Assembly: GCA_034670405.1 (NCBI GenBank)
Contig: JAXDDX010000044.1
Coordinates: forward strand, 1,792,501 to 1,856,500
Direction of reading: 5' to 3'
DNA: 64,000 bases
Source of the DNA: Hoplostethus atlanticus
Taxonomy: Eukaryota > Chordata > Actinopteri > Trachichthyiformes > Trachichthyidae
The position numbers were made by a program, and so were the translations under genes. A model generated the notes under the pieces. It did no database searches. It was not told the origin of the DNA and saw only the letters and a program-made list of their open reading frames with translations. The first letter of the stretch is position 1, and each line of letters starts with the position of its first letter. This document shows, piece after piece, positions 23,996-35,445 of the stretch.

Positions 23996-24318
23996 TGTGT
24001 ATCGGCACGATGCGTGGGCTAAAGAAATGGCATGCGGCCACGTGCATCGGCCGTCCTTCTCGGCCGGGGCCGTCCCACTGGTGACTTTAAATAACCGCTC
24101 TGTAAACACGTCCTGTCCGTTTCCTTATGTACCCCCATCCGGTGGCTGGCTGGCTGTCCTGGCTCCAACGCCAGCTTCAGGAAATGAATGGTTACTGCCG
24201 CAGAAACCAGTGATTGTTACATACAGTAATAGTAATCAAAGATAACATAACGACCACTGTTGCTGATAAATTATAATTAATTGGGCAGTGTTTGTTTGTT
24301 TCTAAATACACACTCAGA

Positions 24319-24341
24319 CACACACACACACACAAACACAC
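24319..24341. repeat. (CA)n microsatellite, interrupted
   Basis: CA run with one AA interruption. Confidence 0.9.
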
Positions 24342-24467
24342 ATTTACACTCCTATTTATAGGCACAGATTGCATAAGCTTTTTTTTCTGACAATGGGGTG
24401 TTTTCACTTTGGCAGCATCAAACAGAGAGGCTGTAACTGACCAGATTATTTTTACTCCTTTATGGCG

Positions 24468-24508
24468 CACACACACACACACACACATCCACCCACACAC
24501 ACACATGC
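24468..24508. repeat. (CA)n microsatellite, interrupted
   Basis: CA run of 20 bp followed by imperfect CA, ending next to an alternating purine-pyrimidine stretch (GCACGCGCGCACAC) with Z-DNA character. Confidence 0.9.
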
Positions 24509-24629
24509 ACGCGCGCACACATTGCACCTCTTACTCCTTGGTAAACGGTGTGTGTCGATGGCGAACGCTATTTTTGACCATCTGCTCTCAAAGGAGGGCA
24601 TGATTGAGTCACAGACACTTTGGTGTTAG

Positions 24630-24632
<3 letters not shown>

Positions 24633-24670
<38 letters not shown>
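24633..24670. repeat. (GA)19 microsatellite
   Basis: Pure 38-bp GA run. Confidence 0.95.
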
Positions 24671-24673
<3 letters not shown>

Positions 24674-26065
24674 TCACAGGGCAGGGCACCCGAGGGCCCA
24701 GCATCCTCTTTGTCGCCAGCGCCGCAGAGCAAGGCGCACCAGCCACGGACGTACACGGTGCATGCCTGCCTTCTCACATTCCTGCTCATGTAGGTTTGTA
24801 ATAGCGCGAGGCGGGGAAGCCTGCACAGCTGGGATGGAGAACAAGGGAGACAAGATACCCTTGTTCTTGACTCACGGCGTAAACATCATCAGTGTGTGAG
24901 TGAAATAGTTTGAGGTTGGAAATGTCTCAACAAAACAGTGTTTGTCTGACATCCTACCTCTCTGTCTCTCCTGTGCTTTTTTATATTTGTGAGGTAGGAA
25001 TGTGAAACCTAATCTGGGCTGGCCGGGGGGTTGGGCACGGTGGCTTTCTCCTGGAGAGTTACCCATATGAGTCGCCACTTCTTGCAGGTTTACAGTTCAG
25101 CCTTTGGGGGCAGAACGGCGTAGCCACTACACAACTTTGTAAACAACTTTAATAACTGTTCTTACGCTGTAGTTTTGCATTCATTATCTTTCACCCTTCC
25201 ATTTTCTCGGGTCTGTACATTCAATGTCTTCAGCGCTTCAACGTTGAGCTGCTCCGTCTCAATCCCACACACACAGACAGCATGTCTAAAGGCACCGCCA
25301 ACACACTCTCAGCATGTTTTCACAGTATTTTAAAGCATCTGTCCTCAGAACGGAGTCCCATTATTCCAATTATTAGCTGCAGCTTTTGTATTTGAGAATT
25401 ACCACACGCCATTGTTCTGTGGTTTTGGTTGACTTTCCTCCAGTATGAGGTCAAACAGCGTGGCTAGGTTTTGGTGCACAGCCACAATTATCGCCGCCTA
25501 CCACACTAATTCAGGTAAAGTACCTGCTAATAAGGCCTTGCCACTTAAAGTACTGACACATTCATGATGGTTTATGTGGCTCTGGTTTGTTGGCACTGGC
25601 TGATCTTGATGAGCGAATCAGAAAAACCGCATTACTTCAGGCTGCAGAGCATATCCACTTTGTGTGGCGGCAGGCAGACACTTCCTTGGAGGAGGGAGGT
25701 GGAGAAGATCATGTGAGCTGTAATTATATTTATGTTAGGTTCCATTCAATCTGTCACAGTAATTTTTGTCTGACTTGTCATATTGTAAATCATTACAGCA
25801 GATTAAATGCTGGTTATGAAAGATCCACTTTTGTCTTTGTGAGCTCTGTGTTTGTTTTTGACAGGCTAGTTGTGACGCTATTAAACGTGCCGTATTTCTT
25901 GGATGTTTTTAATAAATATTAATTGGGAGAGGGATGGGTAATGTCACCCAGGGTTTGCTTTGAAGAAAAAAACTCCTTCAAAAGAGCAGGGCAACCGTCC
26001 AAGAGTGGGGAGAATGCTCCACAAAGCCTCCACGTTTCACACGCGATGCTCAACTTTTTTTTGAG

Positions 26066-26165
26066 CAGTGATGGAAAGTTTGACTCTTTTCTTTGCGAGT
26101 GGGCTCTTGCAAAGCCGTTCAGCAGAGAGAGCCGTTCTTTTGATTCACGTTCAGTTCAATCGGCT
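26066..26165 (+). mobile_element. hAT-like transposon terminus fragment
   Basis: CAGTGATGGAAAGTTTGACT followed by CTTTGCGAGT, GGGCTCTTGC, GAGCCGTTCTTTTGATTCA resembles the GTTC/GGCTC-rich ends of a common fish DNA-transposon group that opens with CAGTGATGGGAAGTTCG. A possible partner end (CCCAATGCACT, about 26403-26412) is weak, and no target duplication is found. Identification rests on memory of the motif. Confidence 0.35.
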
Positions 26166-26648
26166 GTCCAACAACGCCGGAGCAGGGGTAGACTCGTGGT
26201 GGTGACTGATGGAGGAGAATGAAGAGTAATCGGTTCTGCATGCTTCTCGTACACTGCGAGCGGCGACGTGGTGTTCAAATTCAAACAGTGATTGAATGAA
26301 AACTGGCTTGCAGCAGTGCTCAGTTGACATAATATAATTCATAACCATCCTAATGATTAGTTCAATCCGTCATTCATTAGCGAGTGGTGAGAAGTGCTAC
26401 TCCCAATGCACTAAAAAGATTAGCTCAAAACGAATGAAACCAATGAATTTTCATGCGAGTCACATACTCGTCGCGCCGGTGATGAACGCTTCCCCCCGTT
26501 TTCCTGACAACAAACCGGATTGTTCGACTTCATTTTACTGTCCCCCTGTAAATTTATGAGGCAAAATCAACTTGTCACAGCGGTTTGCCGTACGTGCTTT
26601 CTGCCACCCTGAGCATAAAGAAAAGGCGGACGCCTCGCATATCCGAGC

Positions 26649-26724
26649 CGTCCCTCGATTTGTCTATGAAATCCCTTATTTGAGAGGCCCTGAATGTCGC
26701 GTCCCTCAATTTGTATATGAAATC
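26649..26724 (+). repeat. 25-bp direct repeat at 51-bp spacing
   Basis: CGTCCCTCgATTTGTcTATG.. at 26649 and CGTCCCTCaATTTGTaTATG.. at 26700 match at 23 of 25 positions. The 51-bp period keeps a reading frame (V-P-x-F-V-Y-E-I twice) but nothing else suggests coding. Confidence 0.8.
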
Positions 26725-27300
26725 AAATGTAGCCAAATTACATCTCATAAAAATTTCCTTAATGGTCCCTGCAGCAAAATCACAGTCTGGCCTCGTTTGT
26801 ACGACTGTGTATACCTGAAGACATCATTTCTTCCTTAAACCTTTACAGCTTACTATGTTGTGGATTTAGCAGGGAAATGTGTGAATTATTTCATACATTT
26901 TTTTTGGGATAATAAACAGCAAAGACAACAAGTGAAAAATGAATGAGCGATATTTATCAAAGATATATTTTGTGATATATGTGGTGTTCTGTTTGCTGAT
27001 GACAAAAAAAACAGTATTTTCTTTGTAATGGTTGTCCACCATCAGTATTGATCATGCCGCTGAATGTTTGTTTTCATTAATCTCACTAGTTTGTATTGCC
27101 ATGTTAACTCACTCACACACATTATAAAACACTCACTACATTCTGCATTTTTAAGGACAATGAGAATGAAAGCCGCGAAGGTCGATATCAGAGCAGAGTA
27201 GGATATCAGAAATAACTTAGCTGAACTCCCAAAGCTTCTCTTTTAATATTTAGCTCCTGTCAGTTAAAATCAAAAAGTTTCTCACTTTCTCCAAAGCTCG

Positions 27301-27328
27301 GAGAGAGAGAGAGAGAGAGGGGGGGGGG
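27301..27328. repeat. (GA)n plus poly-G
   Basis: A GA run of about 19 bp passes into a run of about 10 G. Confidence 0.9.
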
Positions 27329-27599
27329 TGAACTGCTTCACGGGTGAAAGCCCTTGCACATGAATATTTAATGGTTGCATTTTAACCAGAGTCATAAAAT
27401 CCAAGAGGATGTGGCTGAGAAGAGAGCAGTGAGGAGTGTGCAAAGTAGGCTCCATTGTTTCTTTATAGTCAGGGCTGCAGGCCGAAAAAGTCTTGTTGCT
27501 CTTTTCTGGCCAAACGATGAATCAAATATGTGGATTGTGTCAGACTAATTTAATGCCCAGGCCACGTTAGCTGCGTGTTCCTGCCTGTTTTTTTTTTTG

Positions 27600-28330
27600 T
27601 TTTTTTTTGCAGGGTAAGCAGCGTGTTCTACAGCGGAGTGAAGAAATCTCCGACTTAAAGGGGGCTAAATTGAAAATGTTTCATTTTGACACTTCTTCAA
27701 TGCACTCAGCAAAATGGATTTGATACACTTAATCCGCCGGGCCAATTGACCAGATTCAGAGTGGCAACATCCATTCAGTGCACATCAATTTTAGCTAATG
27801 GAGTTTCAGCCAAAAAACGAGTTTGGATCTTCCGATATTTAATACGCAACCTCTCCTTCCTACACCATTTGCAGCGTCTTGGTCCGTTTTTAAAATTCTG
27901 TTCATCCCTCCACCGAGCCAGACTTGCAGTAGACACTGAGCTGATTGTTGAGTTTGATAAAGCTCAGTATTTGAACGTAGTGCCATTATCTTGTGTATGT
28001 AAGCTTTACTTCACTGAGGTAGTCATTTGTCATCCAATATTGAATCAAGTTAAATGGACTCATAAATTGCAATCACTTAACTCAGCCCAACTATTATGTT
28101 CAATATTGCTTCGTGGAAAAGGTCAGCCAGCAGTGGATCTAGTCCCAGAAACACAGACAGCACACCGATAATTCAGCAGCCTTTTATCATTCTTAGTGAG
28201 TTTTTTTTTTAAGCTCTGGAAAAATCAACAGCTAAGGCAACCCAACTGAACTAAACACCAGGAGACGACACGCATCGACTGCTGTTTATGTTTTCTATAC
28301 TTAGATATCCTAAATGCAGTGTTTAAAGTG
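27600..28330 (+). other. strong acceptor-like tract, no exon accepted
   Basis: Two T runs end in TTTTTTTTGCAG with GGTAAGC one base later. The following DNA has a 36-codon open frame and then a separate 161-codon frame (27686-28171). Neither shows a recognisable domain or a good donor. A small splice-bracketed piece (TTTTCTATACTTAG to AAA|GTGAGTGG, about 28306-28328) is noted only. Confidence 0.25.
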
Positions 28331-28791
28331 AGTGGTTGTCAGGTTGCAGATAAACCACAGTGGATGCCCTTAAGGGAAACACAATAAAAGACTTCCCCAC
28401 TGAAAGGTCCAAAGTGCAGTTGTCCACTCTGCATGGCAACAATGGAGTCGTTGTGCAAACGGAGCCATCAGCGGCGCTGGCAAGCCTGGCAAACCAGCTT
28501 ATCAGGAGGCAGGGCGCAGCGAGCACTGGGGTGGGGGGTGTTGGAGGAGGAGGTGGCTAGTGTCTGGCTAGTGTGTGCCTGTTTGTGCGTGTGACTTTGC
28601 ATGGGCTCGGTGATTGGTAGCGGTGGCATACAGCCCCTCAATTCATTTGGAGGCTAGGCACTCGCTGGGGGAGGGTTGTGAGGTCTGGGCTGCAGAAAGC
28701 GCCTCCTGGGACACTGGAGCTGCAGCTGGGTAGGGACCTGGCTCTGCCCATGGCGCCTTTGTGTTTGTATTCTATTGATAAACAGTTTGGA

Positions 28792-28815
28792 GTGTGTGTG
28801 TGTGTGTGTGTGTGT
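28792..28815. repeat. (GT)12 microsatellite
   Basis: Pure GT run. Confidence 0.95.
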
Positions 28816-29699
28816 ATAAAGAGCTTCCTACACACCCTAATAACTCCCTTGGTTGGAGCAGCACTGGGCAGATGTTAAATGGCTTTACCTGCTCAGGTCA
28901 TGTGGGTGACGGGTGGCGAGGGCCATCAGTGTGTCAATACTTACTTGGTTTTCCTATCACAGTAAAGCACTACTGGCTCTCTCTTTGTGTAACAGCTGGA
29001 TATGTGTGTTCCTTGTCTTCCCGTGATTTAAGTATCATATAGAGTTGGTGGCAGAAGTGTGTTTCTCTTGGCTGTTTTAGGCGTTTAGGTGGAATACGCT
29101 GCACGCTCAGAGTTTACTCACTTGTAAGGTAGTCTGTAGTGCTTTCGCTGCATTTCCTTTGGGACGCAACACTTGGAAAAAAAAAAAAAAAGTAACTCAA
29201 GGTGCCTGTGTTAGGCTTTAGATGTGACTCTCTGGGTTGGTAAATATTTACAGAGCAAACATTTTGATACCAGCAGTGGGATTATAGTCAAAGGAAACAT
29301 GTTTTTCTAAGAATGTAAATGTCAGCATATTGCAAGCCATAATGCTACAAATTTTATTTTAACGCCAGCCTCCAAAATAGCAGTTTAGCAACTCAAATCC
29401 CACCGAGATCTCCAGATCAGACTTGTGTTTTGAAGTCCGGCCTATTTCGATGCAGCTCCCCCACTGAAACACCCCCCCCGTTGTTCGGGAAGCCATCAAA
29501 TTTATCAACGAGGATAATTGTTACCGCCCACAAACAACTAACATATCTGGTCTGCTGCTTCACCTTGTTGGCTCTGCAGAGGGAAGGTGCCAAAGGTGGA
29601 TGTTAAACATGTCAAGTGCTATCTGCCTCATTGACTTGGTCACTGAATATTCATGGGGCCCTGATACTGGTGTCAGCCTTCAGCCGTGCAGAGAAAGAG

Positions 29700-30664
29700 G
29701 CTCGGTCCTTCAGCAGAGAACCAGCAGCAGCCTTACCAGGATGAATGAAGCTCGGTCCTTCAGCAGAGAACCAGCAGCAGCCTTACCAGGATGCATGAAG
29801 CTCGGTCCCTTCAGCAGAGAACCAGCAGCAGCCTTACCAGGATGAATGAAGCTCGGTCCTTCAGCAGAGAACCAGCAGCAGCCTTACCAGGATGAATGAA
29901 GCTCGGCCCTTCAGCAGAGAACCAGCAGCAGCCTTACCAGGATGAATGAAGCTCGGTCCTTCAGCAGAGAACCAGCAGCAGCCTTACCAGGATGAATGAA
30001 GCTCGGCCCTTCAGCAGAGAACCAGCAGCAGTCCTTACCAGGATGAATGAAGCTCAGTCCTTCAGCAGAGAACCAGCAGCAGCCTTACCAGGATGAATGA
30101 AGCTCGGTCCTTCAGCAGAGAACCAGCAGCAGCCTTACCAGGATGAATGAAGCTCGGTCCTTCAGCAGAGAACCAGCAGCAGCCTTACCAGGATGAATGA
30201 AGCTCGGTCCTTCAGCAGAGAACCAGCAGCAGTCTTACCAGGATGAATGAAGCTCAGTCCTTCAGCAGAGAACCAGCAGCAGCCTTACCAGGATGAATGA
30301 AGCTCAGTCCTTCAGCAGAGAACCAGCAGCAGCCTTACCAGGATGAATGAAGCTCGGTCCTTCAGCAGAGAACCAGCAGCAGCCTTACCAGGATGAATGA
30401 AGCTCGGTCCTTCAGCAGAGAACCAGCAGCAGTCTTACCAGGATGAATGAAGCTCAGTCCTTCAGCAGAGAACCAGCAGCAGCCTTACCAGGATGAATGA
30501 AGCTCGGTCCTTCAGCAGAGACCCAGCAGCAGTCTTACCAGGATGAATGAAGCTCGGTCCTTCAGCAGAGAACCAGCAGCAGCCTTACCAGGATGAATGA
30601 AGCTCGGTCCTTCAGCAGAGAACCAGCAGCAGCCTTACCAGGATGAATGAAGCTCAGTCCTTCA
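29700..30664 (+). repeat. 50-bp minisatellite, 19 full units
   Basis: Unit starts fall at 29700, 29750, 29800, 29851 and then nearly every 50 bp to 30602, with a 13-bp partial unit at the end. The unit begins GCTCGGTCCTTCAGCAGAGA and ends TTACCAGGATGAATGAA. Two units are 51 bp because of single-base insertions. Variants are few: GG/AG in the GCTC(G/A)GT box, GCCTT/GTCTT, and single changes in units 2, 5 and 17. A TGA in the ATGAATGA junction and the 50-bp period stop all frames, so it is not coding. Confidence 0.98.
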
Positions 30665-30669
30665 ACTGC

Positions 30670-33600
30670 AACTCCTTCCATTCTTAGTTTTTCTCTCGGT
30701 TTGATGTCTGCGTCTTTCCGAAAAGATCTATTTGAGTGTAGCGTTTTTGTTTGTTTTTTATTGAGGTGGTGATTTTCCTGAACCTGACAATTGTTTCCTG
30801 TTCTGATTTGTGTGGCATGCAAGAGGAGCCAGGCTGCTGTTACTCTGAGGCACTCTGGGGAGAGTCAGGAAAGGCACCCCGCAAAGAGGGGAGGGAGGGA
30901 GGGAGGGAGGGAGGGTGTGGGGTAACCCCATGTTCTGCAGTCATGCCCATTTACTCCTCCTGACACCTCTGGGACGCGCTCTGACCTCCGAAGCGATCTC
31001 GCTCCCTCTTACACTCACTCATGCGTTTCCTCTCACTCCAAGGAAACCACACCAAATTCCTTGTGCATTACAAGAGCTTTTGGGAGGCCCCTTCGCCGCT
31101 TGGCCATGTCTAGACTGGCGTGACTGTTGTTTGGCAGCACCACCAAGCTGTGGTGTGGGGTCAAACTCACTTAGCACAGCAGCGAAGATTGCAGTGGTCG
31201 TCTCATGAAATCTAAAGTTTCCTGTGTTGAGGAGCACATGCTCTTTGTTGTTGCTTGGCTAGCTGAAAGAGAATCCTCCGTAGACACCGTGCTTCTTTGA
31301 GAGCAATGCTTGACACTGTCAACATGTTTAATGCTCTAGATTAATAATTTGCAGGATGTTGCAACGCGAGCTGGGAGAGGAGCAAGAGAGAGAGCCTCAG
31401 GTCCTGATACATGAGAGTTTGGCAACAGAAGAGGGAATTTCATCCCGTCATCTGCACGTTGATTAGTATTGATTGCTTGGGGGAATTGGCCTCTTGAATG
31501 GAAGTTGCATCAAATAATCCCTCATCCCAGTCCCCCAAATCCATTGTGAGGATTGGAGAACGATTGCATCAGTGGCTTTGTGACTGCACGGCAGCATGCT
31601 GGGACATTTCCTACGGGGGTCAGAAAAATTAGGTTTTTCTATCCTCTGTGTTTTACCTCTTGATGAGATTGGGCGAAAGTTGACCTACCAAGTAATTGTG
31701 ACAAACATAGCCGAGGGGGAGCTGAGCGTTACCCTGCCCCCTTTCACTGGGGTGGTAAAAAAAAAAAAAAAGCTGTGCACCTGTGGTTTGTATAGAAATG
31801 AATCTTTTCCCAGACAAAACCAGGAATTTGTTGGAGCTCGGAAGGCCCCCCTGTGGTGCACGGATGACACGGTCTGCTGTGTTGCTGCTGGTTGGCTTTC
31901 GATGGGGGCAGCTTGAGTGTAATGATGAAATGGAAAAGTTCCAGTGCAGTGAACACTCGCACGCAGAAGGTAATTGGAGATTGCCACCGAAGAACTCTGC
32001 ACGATATGCTTTCAATTCCACTCCAGAGAGAGACCACAAAGTTTGATTATGTTTGCTGTCTACCGAGGGCCTACTGTAGTAGAGTGAAATGGAATCCTGT
32101 TCAACACTGGAGCAAGGTGAGAGGACAGTGGCTAGGGCTAAGTGCACACGTAATTATTTGTTTTCCTATCAAAATAGTGGCATTATTATTTCAGAACGCT
32201 GTCTGATTCAATCGCAATTTTGCGCCTTGTGTTTTCAAAACACGAGGAAGAGTGCAGGAGTCAACACACACGGAGAAATGGGTTCTGGCATCCCATTCTT
32301 AATTTATGAGACCAAAATGTGATGTATTAAATTGTTGGTTAGGGATTGCTTGGAAAGCCCACGTTCACGTAGCGTTGTTAATCATTCGGAGAGCAGGCAT
32401 TTCAGGTTCACATTAACTCACTCATCAAATTACGGAAAATCTTTAGGTTGCGGTTCCCCGCCCACTTAGAGTCAGATTTGACACCGGAGGATCGGAGCGT
32501 TTTCAGTGGAAATCAGATGAATGATTGATAAGAGAAGCGAAGCTGCTTCTAGTCCTGCTCTGAGCACATCAATAATGAAGGGCACTTTCAGTGCTTCAGG
32601 TGGCATATGGAAGACAAGAGGTTTCATCACCTCCTGAACTTGGCACGATCATCTCTAGCAGAGAAATTAGTGATTTCATTGTATTTTCTGTTAAATCCGC
32701 TGCATGGTTGGCCTATGCCACTCACACCACACAATACACTTTTATTTTTTCTTCAGTTCAAAAATGTTACTTACATTATAGCATGATTGCATTCTTGTTG
32801 AGATGTCGCTATTGTATTTTCCTCATAGACTCTTTCAGCAACTACTGGCTTATTGTACTCTAAGTGCGTGCTCATCCGGGTACTAAATGTTTGACTATTC
32901 ACCCTTGAGTCATAAATGGCAGAGGTGCCAAAACACATAAAAGATGGGGGAAGAGGAAAAAGGAAGAGTGGGAGATTCTTTGGCAGTATTGTTGTTCTGT
33001 GAAGCCTGCCTCTCCTGTCTGCAGTGTAGATCCTGTTGCTGTGTGTGTGTCTGTCAGGCTCCATGTCATCCTGCCATTGTTTAGGCCCGAAATCAGCCTA
33101 GACATCCATTGTTCTACACACAGACCTGCAGCTCCAGTCTGTTCTGTCCAATATCTCTGCACTTTGTCAAGTTTGCAAAATTGAGTGTCACTCTGGTGTC
33201 ATCTGTCAGCAGGTGACGGTTCCGATAAGACGTCGCCATGAATTCTTCTGCTTCTACTTTATGTGTGTGTGTGTGTGTGTGCTCCCAGTGCTCCCAACTC
33301 TCCGCCTTCTCATTGTGCTTTGGAATTTACTGTGACAATGACTACCTCAAACATGGCATAATTGCTTTACACTTTTCATCTGAATGTGGGATTGAGGAGC
33401 CATTGTGGCAAATTAGCCCGTGCTTGGGTGAAGACTGGATGCACAGGCTTCTCCTCTGCCTCCCGGTTGTGCAGGGGGCCAGCTCTAACCGACTCTCTGC
33501 AATAGAGGAAGACATGCCTCAAAGTGGATCAAAGTGATTCTGCCCTCCCCCCCCCTGTCTAAACGGAGCAACATGTTGACATGGTCCCAGTCACAAGCTC

Positions 33601-33920
33601 AGGTCGTTTGTGGAGGAGAGCGGCCCGAGGTTTCCTCCGGCTCGTGGGAAAGCATTCTCGCTGAAAAGAAGTCCTGACATTTGTTTTCCAAACATTGTTG
33701 GTCTTGTTTCATGTTAAGGGGCGACGAGGACTTTGGACTGAAGGGGGGGTTTTTTTGCTCTGTGGTCTGTTCAATAGTTTTTCTGTTCTGCGGGGGGAAA
33801 GCATTGGCGTTGATGTAAGCTGACTGCACGCTTCTTTTATGTGGGCTGATTGTATGTACCTCTTTCATGTGGTTTTATTTTGTTGAGGTACCTAACTTAA
33901 CACTTTCACAATGCCACTCC
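30670..33920. other. unique non-coding stretch
   Basis: Contains a (GGGA)n run at 30889-30914, a poly-A run at 31758 and short GT runs. A CAAG|GTGAGAGG donor-like site at 32117 has only a weak acceptor before it. No gene is supported. Confidence 0.4.
33262..33281. repeat. (TG)10 microsatellite
   Basis: Pure TG run. Confidence 0.9.
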
Positions 33921-33930
33921 ATTTCTTCAG

Positions 33931-33988
33931 CCTAGGAAGGCTATGTGCCACTCAATGGCCGCACAGCACGGCTCCTTGGTGGGCAACA
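33931..33988 (+). other. candidate 58-nt coding exon
   Basis: The acceptor CCACTCCATTTCTTCAG and the donor ACA|GTAAGTAA are both strong. The frame reads PRKAMCHSMAAQHGSLVGN with one base left over; a second frame is also open. Flanking DNA is unique and not repetitive. With 13446-13493 this is one of the best-balanced exon candidates, but I recognise no protein family. Confidence 0.32.
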
Positions 33989-34269
33989 GTAAGTAACCTT
34001 TGGTTCAGAGGGAAAACTCTATTTTCTCAGTGAGACAGCTACTCCCACACCACACACACTCCTCAGCCCCTTGCACTGTAGTCACTGAGTGCTCTCACAT
34101 TGAGCCAAATAAGTACGATTGCATTAAATCCTACAGAGTTGGAAAAAGTGCTTGATGCCACCGACTCAAGACAGCATAGTATGATATATTGCACACTGTA
34201 TATTTGTTCTCTCTCTGCCCATTGGACTGACAGTGCTGCCGCTAGCTCTCTCTGTTGTGGAGTGTTTTT

Positions 34270-34271
<2 letters not shown>

Positions 34272-34307
<36 letters not shown>
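34272..34307. repeat. (GT)18 microsatellite
   Basis: Pure GT run. Confidence 0.95.
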
Positions 34308-34308
<1 letters not shown>

Positions 34309-35000
34309 GGGGGTGCATTCTCATTATTCAAGCTACTGCCAAGGAACAATTTGAATGTAATCATCTACATTTAATTGAATCCTTAATTTGTCCTTGATTG
34401 ATGCCGAGTGGGTAAGAACATATGGCGGCGGTGGCTGTAATGGCCTGCTGGGTTCAGATGTTTTGCTTCAATAAGCCGCTAGACATTTCTCAGCACCGCG
34501 TTGCTTTTGCTGCGTGACACACAAAGAGACCGCCGATGAGCATCACCTGTCTCGCAGTGAGCCCAGGGAAGCAAAGCCCATCTCCTCTCAAGGCAGGGTT
34601 GTCACCGCGGCTATTAAGACTAATAGCGGCGGCCTGTGATAAGCACAGTTAGCTGAATTCATGACCCGAGCGGCCGGAGCGGCGAGATCATTTCCACTTG
34701 TGTGTTTTTCTGCTGATGCGTTTCATTTTTATCCTGTCCAGTAGTGTGTCACCAGAGGGGAAAAAGCAGGGAGTGCCAGAAAGAGGAAGAGGGGAGGGGG
34801 AGAGAGAGAGAGAGGGAGGAGGTACTGATGGAGCCTTACGTGAAGTATTGATTTGTACTACCCAGGATAAAAGCATTGCAAATCTGACGCGCTGGAGCCC
34901 GATGAACAATAGAGGTATCGTTTTCTCACACATTCACACAAAAAATGACTTAATTGTGTTTAATGCTGATTGCATAACACTCATTCCTCATAATCACTGG

Positions 35001-35044
35001 TTTGCATTTAGCCGATGCTCTTATCCAGAACAACTTGAGTGCAA
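35001..35044 (+). mobile_element. fish SINE/LINE-type signature fragment
   Basis: CATTTAGCCGATGCTCTTAT then CCAGAACAACTTGAGTGCA closely resembles a phrase repeated in many fish genomes (TTTAGCAGACGCTTTTATCC then AAAGCGACTTACA). Only this short part remains. Confidence 0.5.
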
Positions 35045-35062
35045 CAGTAGACTGAGCTAATC

Positions 35063-35244
35063 CAGGGATAGACAACCATGTGCCGTGGAAACCCGAGAGC
35101 ATGCAGGTTTTCATTCCAGCCAAAGACTACGCCAGGTTGTTTCACTACACCTTCAACCAGAGAGGATCACCTGCTGTAGTCTTTGGTTGGAGTGAAAACC
35201 TGCATGCTCTCGGGCCTCCACGGCGCATGCTTGCCTTCCCCCTG
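35063..35244. mobile_element. palindromic hAT-type MITE with 8-bp TSD
   Basis: The left end CAGGGATAGACAACCATG and the complement of the right end CAGGGGGAAGGCAAGCATG match the common CAGGGGTAGGCAACC-type hAT terminus. The arms stay complementary inward (CCGAGAGCATGCAGGTTTTC, then CCAAAGACTAC) to a centre near 35150, so almost the whole 182 bp is a fold-back. It is flanked by AGCTAATC (35055-35062) and AGCTAAGC (35245-35252), an 8-bp target duplication with one change. It is non-coding and needs a transposase supplied elsewhere. Confidence 0.88.
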
Positions 35245-35429
35245 AGCTAAGCTATCATGTAAGAGCAAATTTTTTAAAGGGACAATTAGAGTGAGTAGAT
35301 GGGATAGCAGTAAGTGGACTCCTTTACCTTTCCTTCTCCTCCCTCCTCTCTTTTCTCCAACCATCCTCCCCCGTGCAAAAACCAGCCAGCTATTTTGGAG
35401 AGAGCATCTGACGCTTCCCCTCCCGGTCT

Positions 35430-35445
35430 CCCCCCCCCCCCCCCA
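35430..35445. repeat. poly-C run
   Basis: About 15 consecutive C, part of a pyrimidine-rich segment (35330-35460). Confidence 0.9.

Larger units (their letters stand above)
21000..26050. other. unique non-coding stretch with short arrays
   Basis: Mainly unique DNA with CA, GT and GA microsatellites between 23.97 and 24.67 kb. A tandem donor-like GTAAGTGTAAGTG near 21926 and a CAG|GTGAGAG near 22795 have no convincing partners. No gene is supported. Confidence 0.4.

Noticed and set aside
27600..27625. Recursive splice site at TTTTGCAGGGTAAGC
   Set aside because: One extra G separates AG from GT, so it is not a true zero-length junction, and the T runs may simply be homopolymer DNA.
27686..28171. 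161-codon plus-strand frame
   Set aside because: No recognisable domain, no good donor or promoter, and a composition like its non-coding flanks.
29600..29845. Possible repeat-containing protein from the 50-bp minisatellite
   Set aside because: The period is not a multiple of three and each unit brings a TGA, so no frame survives more than a few units.
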